Shown here in pieces: positions 9,056-17,923 of a DNA stretch of 64,000 nucleotides (the stretch's first letter is position 1; each line of letters starts with the position of its first letter). The stretch spans positions 124,001 through 188,000 of the forward strand of contig CAZBMW010000001.1 of assembly GCA_964493425.1 (NCBI GenBank). The letters run 5' to 3'. A program made the translations under genes and the position numbers. The notes under the pieces are model-generated. The model saw only the letters and a program-made list of their open reading frames with translations, made no database searches and was not told the DNA's origin. The stretch is from CAYLMG01 sp964493425 (GTDB lineage Bacteria; Planctomycetota; Phycisphaerae; Sedimentisphaerales; Anaerobacaceae).

Positions 9056-10156
9056 ATGCAGATACCACTTTTGGATTTGAAGGCGCAGTATGCAAAAATC
9101 AGAGACGAGGTTCTGGATGCGGTGTCGGAGGTGCTCGAGAGTCAGCGCTGTATAGGCGGACCCAAGGTTGAGGAGCTTGAGAAAAAAATAGCAGAAATCA
9201 GCGATTGTAAATATGCGGTTGGTACGTCGAGCGGAACAGATGCTATATTGAATTCACTTATGAGTCTTGATAAAGGGACGGGTGATGAGGTTATAACGAC
9301 ACCATTTACTTTTTTTTCTACTGTCGGCTGTATTGCTAGGGTCGGCGCAAAGCCGGTGTTTGTGGATATTGACCCGAAAACATATAACATCGACAGCACA
9401 AAGGTTGCCGAAGCGGTTACGGAAAAGACGAAAGCGATTATGCCGGTACACCTTTTCGGACAGATGGCTGATATGGAGCCTATAATGGAGGTTGCGAACA
9501 AGCGTAATATAGCTGTGATTGAAGATGCTGCGCAGTCTATAACGAGCACATGTAAAGGAAAAAAGGCGGGCAGTATCGGGACGGCGGGGTGCTTTAGCTT
9601 TTTTCCGAGCAAGAATCTGGGGGGGATAGGCGACGGCGGGATGATAGTGACAAACGATGAAAAATTCTACCAGCGTGCGTTTATTATGCGCAATCACGGC
9701 AGCAAGCCGAAATATTATCACGAGTTTATCGGCGGCAATTTCCGGCTTGACCCGATGCAGGCGGCGGCGCTTCTTGTAAAGCTGCCGTATTTGAATGAGT
9801 GGAGCGAAGCGCGTCGAAAAAATGCGGCATATTATAATAAGAAGTTCAAGGGGACAGTTGTACAGGTGCCATATATTAATCCTGATTGTGTTACTATTTA
9901 TAATCAGTATGTGATACGTGTTCCGAGACGTGATGAGGTGGTTGCGCATTTGAAGGAAAATAATATCGGCTGTGAGATTTATTACCCGGTACCGATGCAT
10001 TTACAGAAGTGCTTTGCCTATCTCGATTACGGAGAAGGTGACTTTCCGGAATCAGAGAAGGCGGCAAAGGAAGTGTTGGCTCTGCCGGTATATCCGGAGC
10101 TGACCGATGAGATGAAAGATTGCGTAGCGGAGACAATACTTTCTTTTTTGGGCTAA
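9056..10156 (+). CDS. DegT/DnrJ/EryC1/StrS aminotransferase (WlbC/WbpE-like)
   Basis: PLP-dependent sugar aminotransferase. Seen motifs are IPLLDLKAQY at the start, GTSSGTDAI for phosphate binding, EDAAQS with the Asp contacting the pyridine nitrogen, and FFPSKNLGGIGDGGM with the Schiff-base lysine. Length (366) is normal. In the WbpE/WlbC branch it installs the 3-amino group on the 3-keto UDP-sugar made by the dehydrogenase two genes upstream, using glutamate. With its neighbours it should give UDP-2,3-diacetamido-2,3-dideoxy-glucuronate. The UDP-GlcNAc 6-dehydrogenase that supplies the substrate and any C2 epimerase are not in this window. Confidence 0.92.
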   Translation: MQIPLLDLKAQYAKIRDEVLDAVSEVLESQRCIGGPKVEELEKKIAEISDCKYAVGTSSGTDAILNSLMSLDKGTGDEVITTPFTFFSTVGCIARVGAKPVFVDIDPKTYNIDSTKVAEAVTEKTKAIMPVHLFGQMADMEPIMEVANKRNIAVIEDAAQSITSTCKGKKAGSIGTAGCFSFFPSKNLGGIGDGGMIVTNDEKFYQRAFIMRNHGSKPKYYHEFIGGNFRLDPMQAAALLVKLPYLNEWSEARRKNAAYYNKKFKGTVVQVPYINPDCVTIYNQYVIRVPRRDEVVAHLKENNIGCEIYYPVPMHLQKCFAYLDYGEGDFPESEKAAKEVLALPVYPELTDEMKDCVAETILSFLG

Positions 10157-10213
10157 TCTGTGTGTGCATCGTGTATTATTGGGGAACAGATGGCAGCGTC
10201 AGGAGTATAAAAG

Positions 10214-11164
10214 ATGTATAAAGACAAAAGCGTTTGTGTGGTTGTTCCGGCGTATAATGAAGAAAAGCTGATAGGCAAGGTTATCGAGACTATGCCGGAT
10301 TACGTAGATAAGATTGTAATAGTGGATGATAGGAGCAGCGACGGGACTGTCGAGATTGTTAGGAAATTTGCCTCAGAAGCCGGTGGGAGGATAATTCTTA
10401 TTGAGCATAAAAAGAACGAGGGTGTCGGCGGTGCTATAGCGAGCGGCTATAAGTGGGCTCGCGATAACAGGATGGATGCTACGGCTGTTATGGCGGGTGA
10501 TGCACAGATGAACCCGGAGGATTTGCCAAAGCTGCTGGAGCCGGTTGTTAACGGTGAGATTGATTACGCCAAGGGTAACCGGCTTTTTACAGGTAATGCC
10601 TGGAACGTCATACCGAAGATACGATACCTGGGTAATTCGTATTTTTCACTTCTGACCAAGATTGCTTCGGGTTACTGGCATATAGCTGATTCGCAAACCG
10701 GCTATACAGTGATAAACCTCAAGGCACTGGAGCTAATCGATATCGATAAGATTTACAAGAGGTACGGGATGCCGAATGATATGCTGATTAAGCTCAATGT
10801 TTATAACCTGAAGGTTCGGGATATTCCGGTCAGGCCTGTTTACAATATCGGTGAGAAGTCTTTGATAAAGATTCACAGGGTGATGGTGACATTGAGTTGG
10901 CTTCTTCTGAGGAGATTTTTGTACCGGATGAAGGAAAAGTATATCATAAGGGATTTTCATCCTTTGGTTTTCTTTTATTTTCTTGGATTTCTGTTCGGCC
11001 TGGCAACGCTGGTTCTTTTTGTTAGAGTGTTTTACTACTGGGCGGCGAGCGGTCGCATTCCACCTATTAATGCGCTGGCGGCGATGTTCAGCTTTATGAG
11101 CTCAGCTCAGTTTACGCTTTTTGCGATGTGGTTCGATATGGAAAGCAATAAGGACCTGAAGTGA
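10214..11164 (+). CDS. Glycosyltransferase family 2 with C-terminal membrane hairpin (second copy)
   Basis: Paralogue of the GT2 gene at 4432. The catalytic domain runs from VVVPAYNEEKLIGKV through IVIVDDRSSDGT to an AGDAQMNPED motif, where the usual DxDGQ reads GDAQ. Two hydrophobic segments lie at about residues 252-275 and 285-305. Conserved pairs such as KIRYLGNSYFSLL and SGYWHIADSQTGYT match the first copy (KIRLIGNLGLSYL, SGYWNIFDPTNGFT), so the two share ancestry. It follows the aminotransferase and precedes a GT-C membrane enzyme by six bases, suggesting that it loads the lipid-linked sugar that enzyme uses. Confidence 0.88.
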   Translation: MYKDKSVCVVVPAYNEEKLIGKVIETMPDYVDKIVIVDDRSSDGTVEIVRKFASEAGGRIILIEHKKNEGVGGAIASGYKWARDNRMDATAVMAGDAQMNPEDLPKLLEPVVNGEIDYAKGNRLFTGNAWNVIPKIRYLGNSYFSLLTKIASGYWHIADSQTGYTVINLKALELIDIDKIYKRYGMPNDMLIKLNVYNLKVRDIPVRPVYNIGEKSLIKIHRVMVTLSWLLLRRFLYRMKEKYIIRDFHPLVFFYFLGFLFGLATLVLFVRVFYYWAASGRIPPINALAAMFSFMSSAQFTLFAMWFDMESNKDLK

Positions 11165-11170
11165 GCAGGT

Positions 11171-13009
11171 ATGGGGAAGCCTGAAAAAATGTCCGAGAAA
11201 GATCTTATGCTAAGAAGTGAAACGGCGCAGTTGCAGGCGGGGTATTCCACACTAACAAGGCTGGACTGGATTCTGGCGCCGGCTGTTTCGGTGATTGCAG
11301 GACTATGGGTTTATTTTCATATATATTCAGCGATTAACTGGGACGATTTGCTATATATGTCACTGGCGCGGTACACCAACGGCCAGGCGTGGATATTAAA
11401 CCGTTACGGGCATATATATCTTTTGAAGCTGTTTTATTTTCTTGCGGGAGATTCGATAACGGGGGCGAGGATTTACTGGTGCTTTTTGTTCTCTGCAAGC
11501 TGTGTTCTGGTATATTTCTCTGCCCGAATACTGGCCGGGAAAGGCAGTGCTGTTGCTGCAGTAATAGCGGTACTTTTAGTTTATATGCAGCCGATGTTCG
11601 GCAGAGAGGCCGGTTCGCCGCTGGCAGATTTTACGGTGATGTTCCTGGTGATTTTGGGTGTGTTCATTTATCTTGCATTTCTTGGTCGCAGGGACAAGAA
11701 TACGCGCTGGCTGTTAATGCTTTTAGGGCTGGTTTTTTTCTGGGCGGTAAAGTCCAAAGAAATCGGTATTTGTATGGTAGTTTTATTTTTAGGACTCGGC
11801 AGAGACGAGCAGAATCTCTGGCGTATAAAACGGTTTTTCCAGGATATCTGGTGGGTGATTTGCGGGATAGTTGCAGGCAGTCTGATTTTGATGGTGCTTG
11901 ATGCGGCGTTTATAGGAGATTTTTGGTTTTCGGTTCGGCCTTCAAATCTCGACAAGCTTTTTGGAACCAATCTTGGTGCGCCGGCTATTGATACACGAAG
12001 CCGTACGATACAGTCGTGGTTTGCCTTTTTCACGACAAGGCCTATATTTGTACCTTTTTTACTTTATCTGTTAGTCGGGTGGAAGTCACCTATCAAAAGG
12101 TTTACAACACGGGAAAAGGTTGTATGGCTTATACCTTTGTTTCTTATGCTGTTTCTGACATTTTCCCGAAGGGGTTGGTGTGTGATACCGCGATATATGA
12201 GTCCGGCGATACCGGTTATGGCAATATTCGCGTGTCAGTTTTTTCACTTTGACTTGAAAGAGCGGGCCGAGATGGGCAAGAGCTTTGCGATTTCAAGAAT
12301 GGGATTTGGAATTATACTGGCGGCAGCGGCTTTTATTATTGTTATTAGTTCGTTCGTACCGAAGATTCATAGCTGGGCATTATATTATAAGCTTGATGAG
12401 CCTCTGGTGGGTTTTCCGAATTTGAAGTACCAGAGGTTATCGCCGGAACAGCTGTTTTATGCACTTGCGATAATACCTGTGGCGGTGACGGGACTTTTGG
12501 TAACGGCTCTATTGAGCAGGAAGCGGGGTCTTGCGACATTGTTTTTCACCGCGCTGTTTTTGTTCGCATTGATGCTGCCCGGTTTTGCAGACGGTAAACA
12601 ATTAATGGATACGGCGGTTGTGAAGAGCCGGTGGAGGTATGAGGCTTGCAGAGTTTTTGAAGACGATTTCGAGTTCGACAAAGATACCAGGATTCTTATC
12701 TCTGAAAATGTTCACAGCCGGACCTGGATGCTCGGGCGAGAACATAAGCAAATGTGCTATAGCGCCTATATGTTTAATATTTATTTCAATGGGAAATTCG
12801 ATTGCGACCAGGTTTTTATCGGAAAAGAAGCAGATATTTTGAAAGCTGATTATGATTATGCGATTTTGATTGCCGACGAGAAAACGATGCAGCTGATGCA
12901 GAGAAGTGAATTCCGTGAGTTGATGACAAGATATGAATTAAAGCAAAAGGAAGCTTTACATCCCAGCGGCAGAGGTGCTGTACCGCTTATTTTGCTGAAG
13001 AAGCGCTGA
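11171..13009 (+). CDS. GT-C type membrane glycosyltransferase
   Basis: Integral membrane protein of 612 residues with about eleven hydrophobic segments, then a soluble C-terminal part of about 120 residues. The first external loop contains NWDDLLYMSLARY; an Asp pair at this place is the usual catalytic/metal site of GT-C enzymes (PMT/ArnT clan). It starts six bases after the preceding GT2 stop, so the two are coupled. It has the same general architecture as the minus-strand gene at 5460 but clearly different sequence. Probable role: outer-leaflet sugar transfer from a polyprenyl-phosphate donor. Confidence 0.72.
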   Translation: MGKPEKMSEKDLMLRSETAQLQAGYSTLTRLDWILAPAVSVIAGLWVYFHIYSAINWDDLLYMSLARYTNGQAWILNRYGHIYLLKLFYFLAGDSITGARIYWCFLFSASCVLVYFSARILAGKGSAVAAVIAVLLVYMQPMFGREAGSPLADFTVMFLVILGVFIYLAFLGRRDKNTRWLLMLLGLVFFWAVKSKEIGICMVVLFLGLGRDEQNLWRIKRFFQDIWWVICGIVAGSLILMVLDAAFIGDFWFSVRPSNLDKLFGTNLGAPAIDTRSRTIQSWFAFFTTRPIFVPFLLYLLVGWKSPIKRFTTREKVVWLIPLFLMLFLTFSRRGWCVIPRYMSPAIPVMAIFACQFFHFDLKERAEMGKSFAISRMGFGIILAAAAFIIVISSFVPKIHSWALYYKLDEPLVGFPNLKYQRLSPEQLFYALAIIPVAVTGLLVTALLSRKRGLATLFFTALFLFALMLPGFADGKQLMDTAVVKSRWRYEACRVFEDDFEFDKDTRILISENVHSRTWMLGREHKQMCYSAYMFNIYFNGKFDCDQVFIGKEADILKADYDYAILIADEKTMQLMQRSEFRELMTRYELKQKEALHPSGRGAVPLILLKKR

Positions 13010-13030
13010 ATTGTTTTTGGGTGTAATTTT

Positions 13031-14107
13031 ATGAGGATACTTATCGAGGTTACACATCCTGCACATGTTCATTTTTTTCGTATCGCTATCGGTGAATTCA
13101 AAAGACAAGGACATACGGTTAAGGTAACTGCGAGAGATAAGGATGTTGCCCTTAAACTTCTTGATGCTTATCGGATACCTTATGAGGTTTTAAGCAGAAA
13201 AGGCAAAATTAAGTTTGCGCTTTTGCCGGAATTAATTTTACATGAAAGTCGCTTATTTGGAGTCTTGCGGAAATTTAGGCCTGACATAGTTTTGAGTATA
13301 AGCGGGAGTTTTAATGTACATATAGCTAAGGTTCTCAAGATTCCCTCGATTGTATTTTCTGATACCGAACATGCAGGATTATCGAACAATTTTACGTTTC
13401 CTTTTGCGGACGTTATTTGCACGCCTGCAAGTTTTTTTAATAATTTGGGTCGCAAACAAATACGTTATGACGGATACCATGACCTTGCGTACTTACACCC
13501 TAACTATTATGTACCAGATTCGACAGTACTCGATTATCTGGGGGTGAAAGAGAATGAAAAATATGTTATCATGCGTTTTGTTTCCTGGGGAGCTTCTCAT
13601 GATATAGGTCATCGTGGATTGAGTAATAAGGTGAAAAGGGAAGCTATCAGGGAGTTTTCAAAATATGCAAAAGTTTTTATTTCATCAGAGCAGGATTTAC
13701 CAGAAGATTTAAGGCAGTATCAGATTAATATACCTATAGAGAAAATACATGATGCCATGTATTATTCTGTGATGTACTTTGGCGAAAGCGGAACGATGGC
13801 TTCTGAATCTGCTGTTTTAGGAACTCCGGCGATTAATATTTCGACCTCAGCACGGTTTATAGGCGTTTTTGCTGATATGGAGAAGTACGGTCTGATGTAT
13901 GTTTTGCCCGAGGAAAAGAAGGCTTTGTCAAAAGGCATAGAATTATTAAAGCAGAAAGATATTTCTGAACAAACAAAATTCCGTAGGAAGCAAATGCTTT
14001 CCGGTAAAATCGATGTTATGAAATTTATAGTCTGGCTGGTTGAAAAGTATCCTGAGAGTGTTTCAATTTTGAAGAAAGAACCGGAGTATCAATATAATTT
14101 TAGGTAA
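13031..14107 (+). CDS. DUF354 family putative glycosyltransferase
   Basis: DUF354 proteins have a GT-B fold related to MurG/UDP-GlcNAc 2-epimerase but no firmly established reaction. The start MRILIEVTHPAHVHFFR is the family hallmark (nucleotide-fold strand plus HPxHVHFF). The donor-side domain holds FGESGTMASESAVLGTPAI, typical of a GT-B nucleotide-sugar pocket. Length 358 is normal. A second member at 18954 on the other strand has the same landmarks (HDIGHRG versus HDIGQHG; SEGATMASESAILG). It heads a run of closely spaced genes: PIG-L deacetylase, ATP-grasp, PHP. GC is lower than in the preceding sugar genes, so this cassette may have a separate origin. Confidence 0.85.
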   Translation: MRILIEVTHPAHVHFFRIAIGEFKRQGHTVKVTARDKDVALKLLDAYRIPYEVLSRKGKIKFALLPELILHESRLFGVLRKFRPDIVLSISGSFNVHIAKVLKIPSIVFSDTEHAGLSNNFTFPFADVICTPASFFNNLGRKQIRYDGYHDLAYLHPNYYVPDSTVLDYLGVKENEKYVIMRFVSWGASHDIGHRGLSNKVKREAIREFSKYAKVFISSEQDLPEDLRQYQINIPIEKIHDAMYYSVMYFGESGTMASESAVLGTPAINISTSARFIGVFADMEKYGLMYVLPEEKKALSKGIELLKQKDISEQTKFRRKQMLSGKIDVMKFIVWLVEKYPESVSILKKEPEYQYNFR

Positions 14108-14121
14108 GGTGGGTTCGAATA

Positions 14122-14757
14122 ATGCATAAAAACATATTAATTCTTTCACCGCATGGTGATGATGCGGAATTGGGCTGCGGCGGAACAATACACCGTTTTA
14201 TCCGAGAAGAGAAAAATATTCTATGGGTGGTTTTCTCAACTGCAGAAGAATCATTGCCGGAGGGATTACAGAAAAATACGCTTGAAATTGAGTTTAATCA
14301 GGTGATGGAAAAGTTGGGCCTGACAAAAGGACAGTATATGATAGAGCGGTTCAAGGTTAGACATCTGCCAGCTGAAAGACAAGTGATTTTAGAAAAGCTT
14401 GTGAAAATCAGGCAGCAGTTTTGCCCCAATATGGTCATCGGTCCATCGCTAAACGACTTTCATCAGGACCACCAGGTCGTTTCAAATGAGATGATAAGGG
14501 CTTTTAAGTCTTTCTGTAGTATAATTTGCTATGAACTTCCCTGGAACCATATTAAATTTGAAACGCAGATGTTTGTAAAATTGGAGCCGGAAGATATCAA
14601 AAAGAAGATAGAAATCTTGAATTGTTACAAATCGCAATTGAGCAAGAAGAAATATTATTTTACGAGTGAGTTTGTTAAAGGTTTAGCTAACACCAGAGGT
14701 GCACAGATAAATGCCGAATATGCTGAGTCCTTCGAGGTGATACGCTGGATTCATTAA
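14122..14757 (+). CDS. PIG-L family N-deacetylase
   Basis: Zinc-dependent deacetylase of the GlcNAc-PI / MshB / BshB type. The metal site is visible as SPHGDDAELGCGG (residues 9-21, motif PHxDD) and the later FHQDHQ supplies the third ligand. These enzymes remove acetyl from an N-acetylglucosaminyl conjugate. An AAGGTGGG sequence precedes the ATG. It follows the DUF354 gene by 14 bp and precedes the ATP-grasp gene by 10 bp. The order glycosyltransferase, deacetylase, ligase suggests that an amino sugar is exposed and then acylated. Confidence 0.9.
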   Translation: MHKNILILSPHGDDAELGCGGTIHRFIREEKNILWVVFSTAEESLPEGLQKNTLEIEFNQVMEKLGLTKGQYMIERFKVRHLPAERQVILEKLVKIRQQFCPNMVIGPSLNDFHQDHQVVSNEMIRAFKSFCSIICYELPWNHIKFETQMFVKLEPEDIKKKIEILNCYKSQLSKKKYYFTSEFVKGLANTRGAQINAEYAESFEVIRWIH

Positions 14758-14767
14758 AGGATTTTCG

Positions 14768-15829
14768 ATGGATTGTCTTAGGGTTCTGATAACAGGTTGT
14801 GGGGCACCGGGTATCAAGGGCACTATTTATTCCCTGCAAAACAATTTTGATGGAAGGAAAGTAGAAATTATAGGAACCGATATCAGAGATAATGTAGTCG
14901 GTAAATATTTGAGTGACAGATTTTATATTATTTTCAGACCTGCGGAGGAGAAAAAGTACCTTCGGCAATTATATGAGATTTGCGAAAAAGAAAAAGTCCG
15001 GATAATCATTCCGCAAAATACTTCTGAATTGTCGCTTTTATCTTCTAATGTAAAGGCGTTCAAGAAGATTGGGACGAGAATAGTTATTTCAGAACCACAG
15101 GCAATAGATACTGCAAATGACAAATATAAATTAATGAAGCTGTGTGAGCAAATCAATGTGCCTACGGGACGATTTAGGGCTATTAACAGATTTGATGAAC
15201 TCGTCGGTTTTTCAAAAGAGCTCGGTTGGCCGGAAAAACGGGTAGTTGTCAAACCGCCTGTTTCTAACGGTTCGAGGGGATTAAGGATAATCGATGAGGA
15301 CAAAAACCTCAAAAAAGCTTTTTATGAAGAAAAGCCGACCGGTTTGTATATAAAAATGGAACAGCTCAAACAAGTTCTAGGTCAGAGCTTTGCCGAGTTA
15401 ATAGTGACCGAATATCTTTGTGGAGATGAGTATACGGTTGATTGCCTTCGAACTAGACAGAAGATCGTAGTAGTGCCTCGAAAAAGAGATGTTATCAGAA
15501 CCGGTATTACTTTTGAGGGGACAACGGAATTTCAACCGGATATCATTGAATATTCGAAAAGGATCGCGGAGGCTTTGAACCTTCAATGTTGCTTTGGCTT
15601 TCAATTCAGAAAAGACCAGGACGGCGTTGCGAAAATCATTGAATGTAATCCGAGGGTTCAGGGGACTATGGTTCTTTCGACGATTGCTGGTGCGAACCTG
15701 ATTTATGGTGCTGTTAAGTTGGTGCTTGGAGAAGAAATTCCCTCATTTGATGTTAAGTGGGGGACGAAATTAATAAGATACTGGGGCGGCATTTCCGTGT
15801 TAGGTGAGAAGTATACGGCGGGAATATAA
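14768..15829 (+). CDS. ATP-grasp family ligase
   Basis: Carbamoyl-phosphate-synthase-like ATP-grasp protein. An N-terminal nucleotide-fold domain (LRVLITGCGAPGIKGTI) is followed by the ATP-binding lid (RVVVKPPVSNGSRGLRII, about residues 156-173) and the Mg-binding strand with IIECNPRVQGTM (about residues 287-298). Such enzymes join a carboxylate to an amine through an acyl-phosphate. The substrate cannot be read; next to a PIG-L deacetylase a freshly made amino sugar is an attractive acceptor. The stop codon overlaps the start of the PHP gene by one base. Confidence 0.85.
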   Translation: MDCLRVLITGCGAPGIKGTIYSLQNNFDGRKVEIIGTDIRDNVVGKYLSDRFYIIFRPAEEKKYLRQLYEICEKEKVRIIIPQNTSELSLLSSNVKAFKKIGTRIVISEPQAIDTANDKYKLMKLCEQINVPTGRFRAINRFDELVGFSKELGWPEKRVVVKPPVSNGSRGLRIIDEDKNLKKAFYEEKPTGLYIKMEQLKQVLGQSFAELIVTEYLCGDEYTVDCLRTRQKIVVVPRKRDVIRTGITFEGTTEFQPDIIEYSKRIAEALNLQCCFGFQFRKDQDGVAKIIECNPRVQGTMVLSTIAGANLIYGAVKLVLGEEIPSFDVKWGTKLIRYWGGISVLGEKYTAGI

Positions 15830-16464
15830 TGAAAATTTGGCGAGCATTTCGACAATACTTGTCCACGGGGCAGTGGCATGTTCATACAAATTTTACAGAT
15901 GGCGAAAACAGTGTATTAGAATATGCAGAATCTGCTGTATCTTTAAATGTGCCCCTTTTAGCTTTTCCCGAGCATGTAAGAACGGAACTTGACTATAGTT
16001 TTGAGCAATTGCTGTATGAAATTGAAAGAGCCAGAGCGGCATTTCCACAATTAATTATATTATCGGGGTGTGAAGCAAAAGTGCTGCCGGACGGTACGTT
16101 GGACTGTAGGCCAGAAATCTTAGAAAAAGTAGATTATAGGTTATTTGCATTTCATGCTTTTCCGAGCGAAGTAGAAACATATTTGTATGCACTAAACAAA
16201 GTGCTCAATGAAGCACCAGTTGACGCATGGGCACACCCCGGGTTGTTTTTTGAAAAGCATAAGGATTTACATCTTGATGATGATGAGTTGAGAAGGATTT
16301 TCCAGGTACTTGAACAGAAAGAGATATTGTTAGAAGATAACTTTAAATATAAATTGCCTAACAAGAAATGGATTATGAAATATATCGAAACAACAAAAAA
16401 TAATTTGTTTATATCCGGGGGGGATATACATAGTGTTGCCGAACTATATGCTAGGTATAGCTGA
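15829..16464 (+). CDS. PHP-domain metal-dependent hydrolase, probably ended by an in-frame TGA
   Basis: Polymerase-and-histidinol-phosphatase domain. The first metal motif is WHVHTNFTDGENSV, with later ligands in FPEHVRTE, SGCEAKVLPDG, FAFHAFP, WAHPG and GGDIHSVAEL, so the metal centre is complete. Probable phosphoesterase. It overlaps the ATP-grasp stop by one base. The reading frame ends at TGA right after the last metal motif, yet the same frame stays open for 50 more codons (to 16617), first with a helix-like RIGQSILKKLG and then a hydrophobic stretch. Either the TGA is a recent nonsense change or a different C-terminal fragment lies downstream in frame. Confidence 0.82.
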   Translation: MKIWRAFRQYLSTGQWHVHTNFTDGENSVLEYAESAVSLNVPLLAFPEHVRTELDYSFEQLLYEIERARAAFPQLIILSGCEAKVLPDGTLDCRPEILEKVDYRLFAFHAFPSEVETYLYALNKVLNEAPVDAWAHPGLFFEKHKDLHLDDDELRRIFQVLEQKEILLEDNFKYKLPNKKWIMKYIETTKNNLFISGGDIHSVAELYARYS

Positions 16465-16617
16465 CGGATTGGACAATCTATATTAAAGAAGCTGGGTAGA
16501 GAGGCAGGAACGATTGTTTTGCTTGGCTTAGGCGCTTTAGGTTTTTTGCTCAAAAGACGAAATATTATTCAAGTATTTGAAATCTATATTTTTTCTTTAA
16601 GAATATTTACTCGGTAA
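16465..16617 (+). pseudogene. In-frame continuation with PEP-CTERM-like hydrophobic tail
   Basis: After the TGA of the PHP gene the same frame reads about 50 codons to TAA at 16615. It contains REAGTIVLLGLGALGFLL followed by KRRN. A short Gly/Leu-rich helix with a basic end is the pattern of PEP-CTERM sorting tails, here with REA where PEP is expected. No start codon precedes it. It is either the broken C-terminus of the PHP protein or the remnant of a separate secreted protein gene. Confidence 0.45.
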
Positions 16618-16875
16618 GTAAAATAAAGGTAAGTTCACATCACTTGTTAATGATTTTTGTTCTCATTGTCTTATAGACAGGGGGGAATTTCCCTGTTATA
16701 CTCATAACGCTTTTAGATTTTAAATATTAGATAAGTTTATGTTTTCTTGTATTATTTAATCGAGAGTTCCTGAGAAAATATTAAATGTGTGCTGTGGCGA
16801 TGAAAAAACTAAACCAAAGGATTTTTATTATAACAGGGGCATTAGAATATATCATTTAGTTGGAAATTACGCTTG
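16618..16875. other. AT-rich intergenic stretch
   Basis: No coding potential or RNA gene is recognised. The stretch is AT-rich and probably contains the promoter of the following membrane protein gene, but no convincing -35/-10 pair could be fixed. Confidence 0.4.
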
Positions 16876-17886
16876 ATGTCAGGTTTTTTTAGAAAAATAT
16901 ACGGTTACAAGGAATATATTCAGTGGGGTTGTGCTGTACTATGTATAATTTACATAATATATTATCTTGCAGATAACAGGGAAGATTTAAGAACTTTACA
17001 TAAGCTTAATATATATTATTTAAGCTTAATAATTATGATATATTTTATAGCTCTTTTATTCCAGAGTTTCCGGTATCGTATTGTTATTAATAAGTGCAGC
17101 GGCAAGCATATACCTTTCTTCGGGTGGTTCAAAATATTTATTAAAGGAAATTTTCTTAGCAAATTGATACCGCAGTCGGGTGGTATATATCGAGGTGCCG
17201 TTCTTAAGAAGTCATATGGTGTTTCTTATACAAGTTTTATCAGTTCGTTTACATCTTTTGCCTGGCTCGATTCGCTGCTGAGTTTGTTTATAGCTTTGCT
17301 GCTTATCATCTTATTTAATCCGCAGCTTTCCTTTGGGTACATACAAGGATATTTACTTATTTTAGTGTTATTTATAATTTTATTTATTCTGCCGTATTTT
17401 ATGTATTTAGTTTTGTCTCGTATCAAAGTAAAAGGCAAGTTTTCCAGTTGGTTTCACTTGAAGATATCCGAGGTATTTAAAACGACTGTTAGTAATACAA
17501 GGGATTATAAATATATTATTAGCTTGTTTTTAACCGGTTTGCTTTCCATGTTTAATTCCATATTGATTTTTTATATTTGTTTTCGCGGGCTTGGTGTTAA
17601 TGTGGCTTTGCCGGTATTGGCATTGTTTGGAGCGTTGCTGAAAATAAGTAATCTGGTCGTATTAACACCGGGTAATCTGGGTGTTAGGGAAATAGCTTAT
17701 GGTTTTCTTGGTTCATTTGCAGGTATCAGTCCGGGTCATACATATTTGGCTTCTTTAATCACAAGGTTAATAGGTACGTTGCTCATTTTTGTTTTAGGTG
17801 TGGGTTTTGGTGGGATTGGTATATTAAGAAAGGCAAAAGTTTCATCAGAAAATAAAGGAGAAGGCTCTACAACTTTTCAGGAATAG
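16876..17886 (+). CDS. UPF0104 / lysylphosphatidylglycerol synthase TM-region family membrane protein
   Basis: Polytopic protein with about eight membrane segments. It belongs to the flippase-like group related to the transmembrane half of MprF: QSFRYRIVINKCSGKHIPFF after the second segment, the loop KLIPQSGGIYRGAVLKKSYG, and near the end LVVLTPGNLGVREIAYG, where the family conserves PGxxGxRE. Members in glycan loci are thought to move or modify lipid-linked intermediates. A TTG three bases upstream is also in frame; the ATG is chosen. No Shine-Dalgarno sequence is evident. Codon usage is AT-rich like the preceding cassette. Confidence 0.82.
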   Translation: MSGFFRKIYGYKEYIQWGCAVLCIIYIIYYLADNREDLRTLHKLNIYYLSLIIMIYFIALLFQSFRYRIVINKCSGKHIPFFGWFKIFIKGNFLSKLIPQSGGIYRGAVLKKSYGVSYTSFISSFTSFAWLDSLLSLFIALLLIILFNPQLSFGYIQGYLLILVLFIILFILPYFMYLVLSRIKVKGKFSSWFHLKISEVFKTTVSNTRDYKYIISLFLTGLLSMFNSILIFYICFRGLGVNVALPVLALFGALLKISNLVVLTPGNLGVREIAYGFLGSFAGISPGHTYLASLITRLIGTLLIFVLGVGFGGIGILRKAKVSSENKGEGSTTFQE

Positions 17887-17923
17887 CTTGATAGGTTATT
17901 AAATGATATACCAAAGGTATTTT

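Noticed and set aside
9254..10000. 248-codon minus-strand frame inside the aminotransferase gene
   Set aside because: A composition-driven shadow of the well-supported plus-strand gene, with no domain of its own.
16462..16464. TGA in the PHP gene as a selenocysteine codon
   Set aside because: No SECIS-like hairpin is evident after it, the residue is not at the metal site, and no selenoprotein family of this type is known to me.
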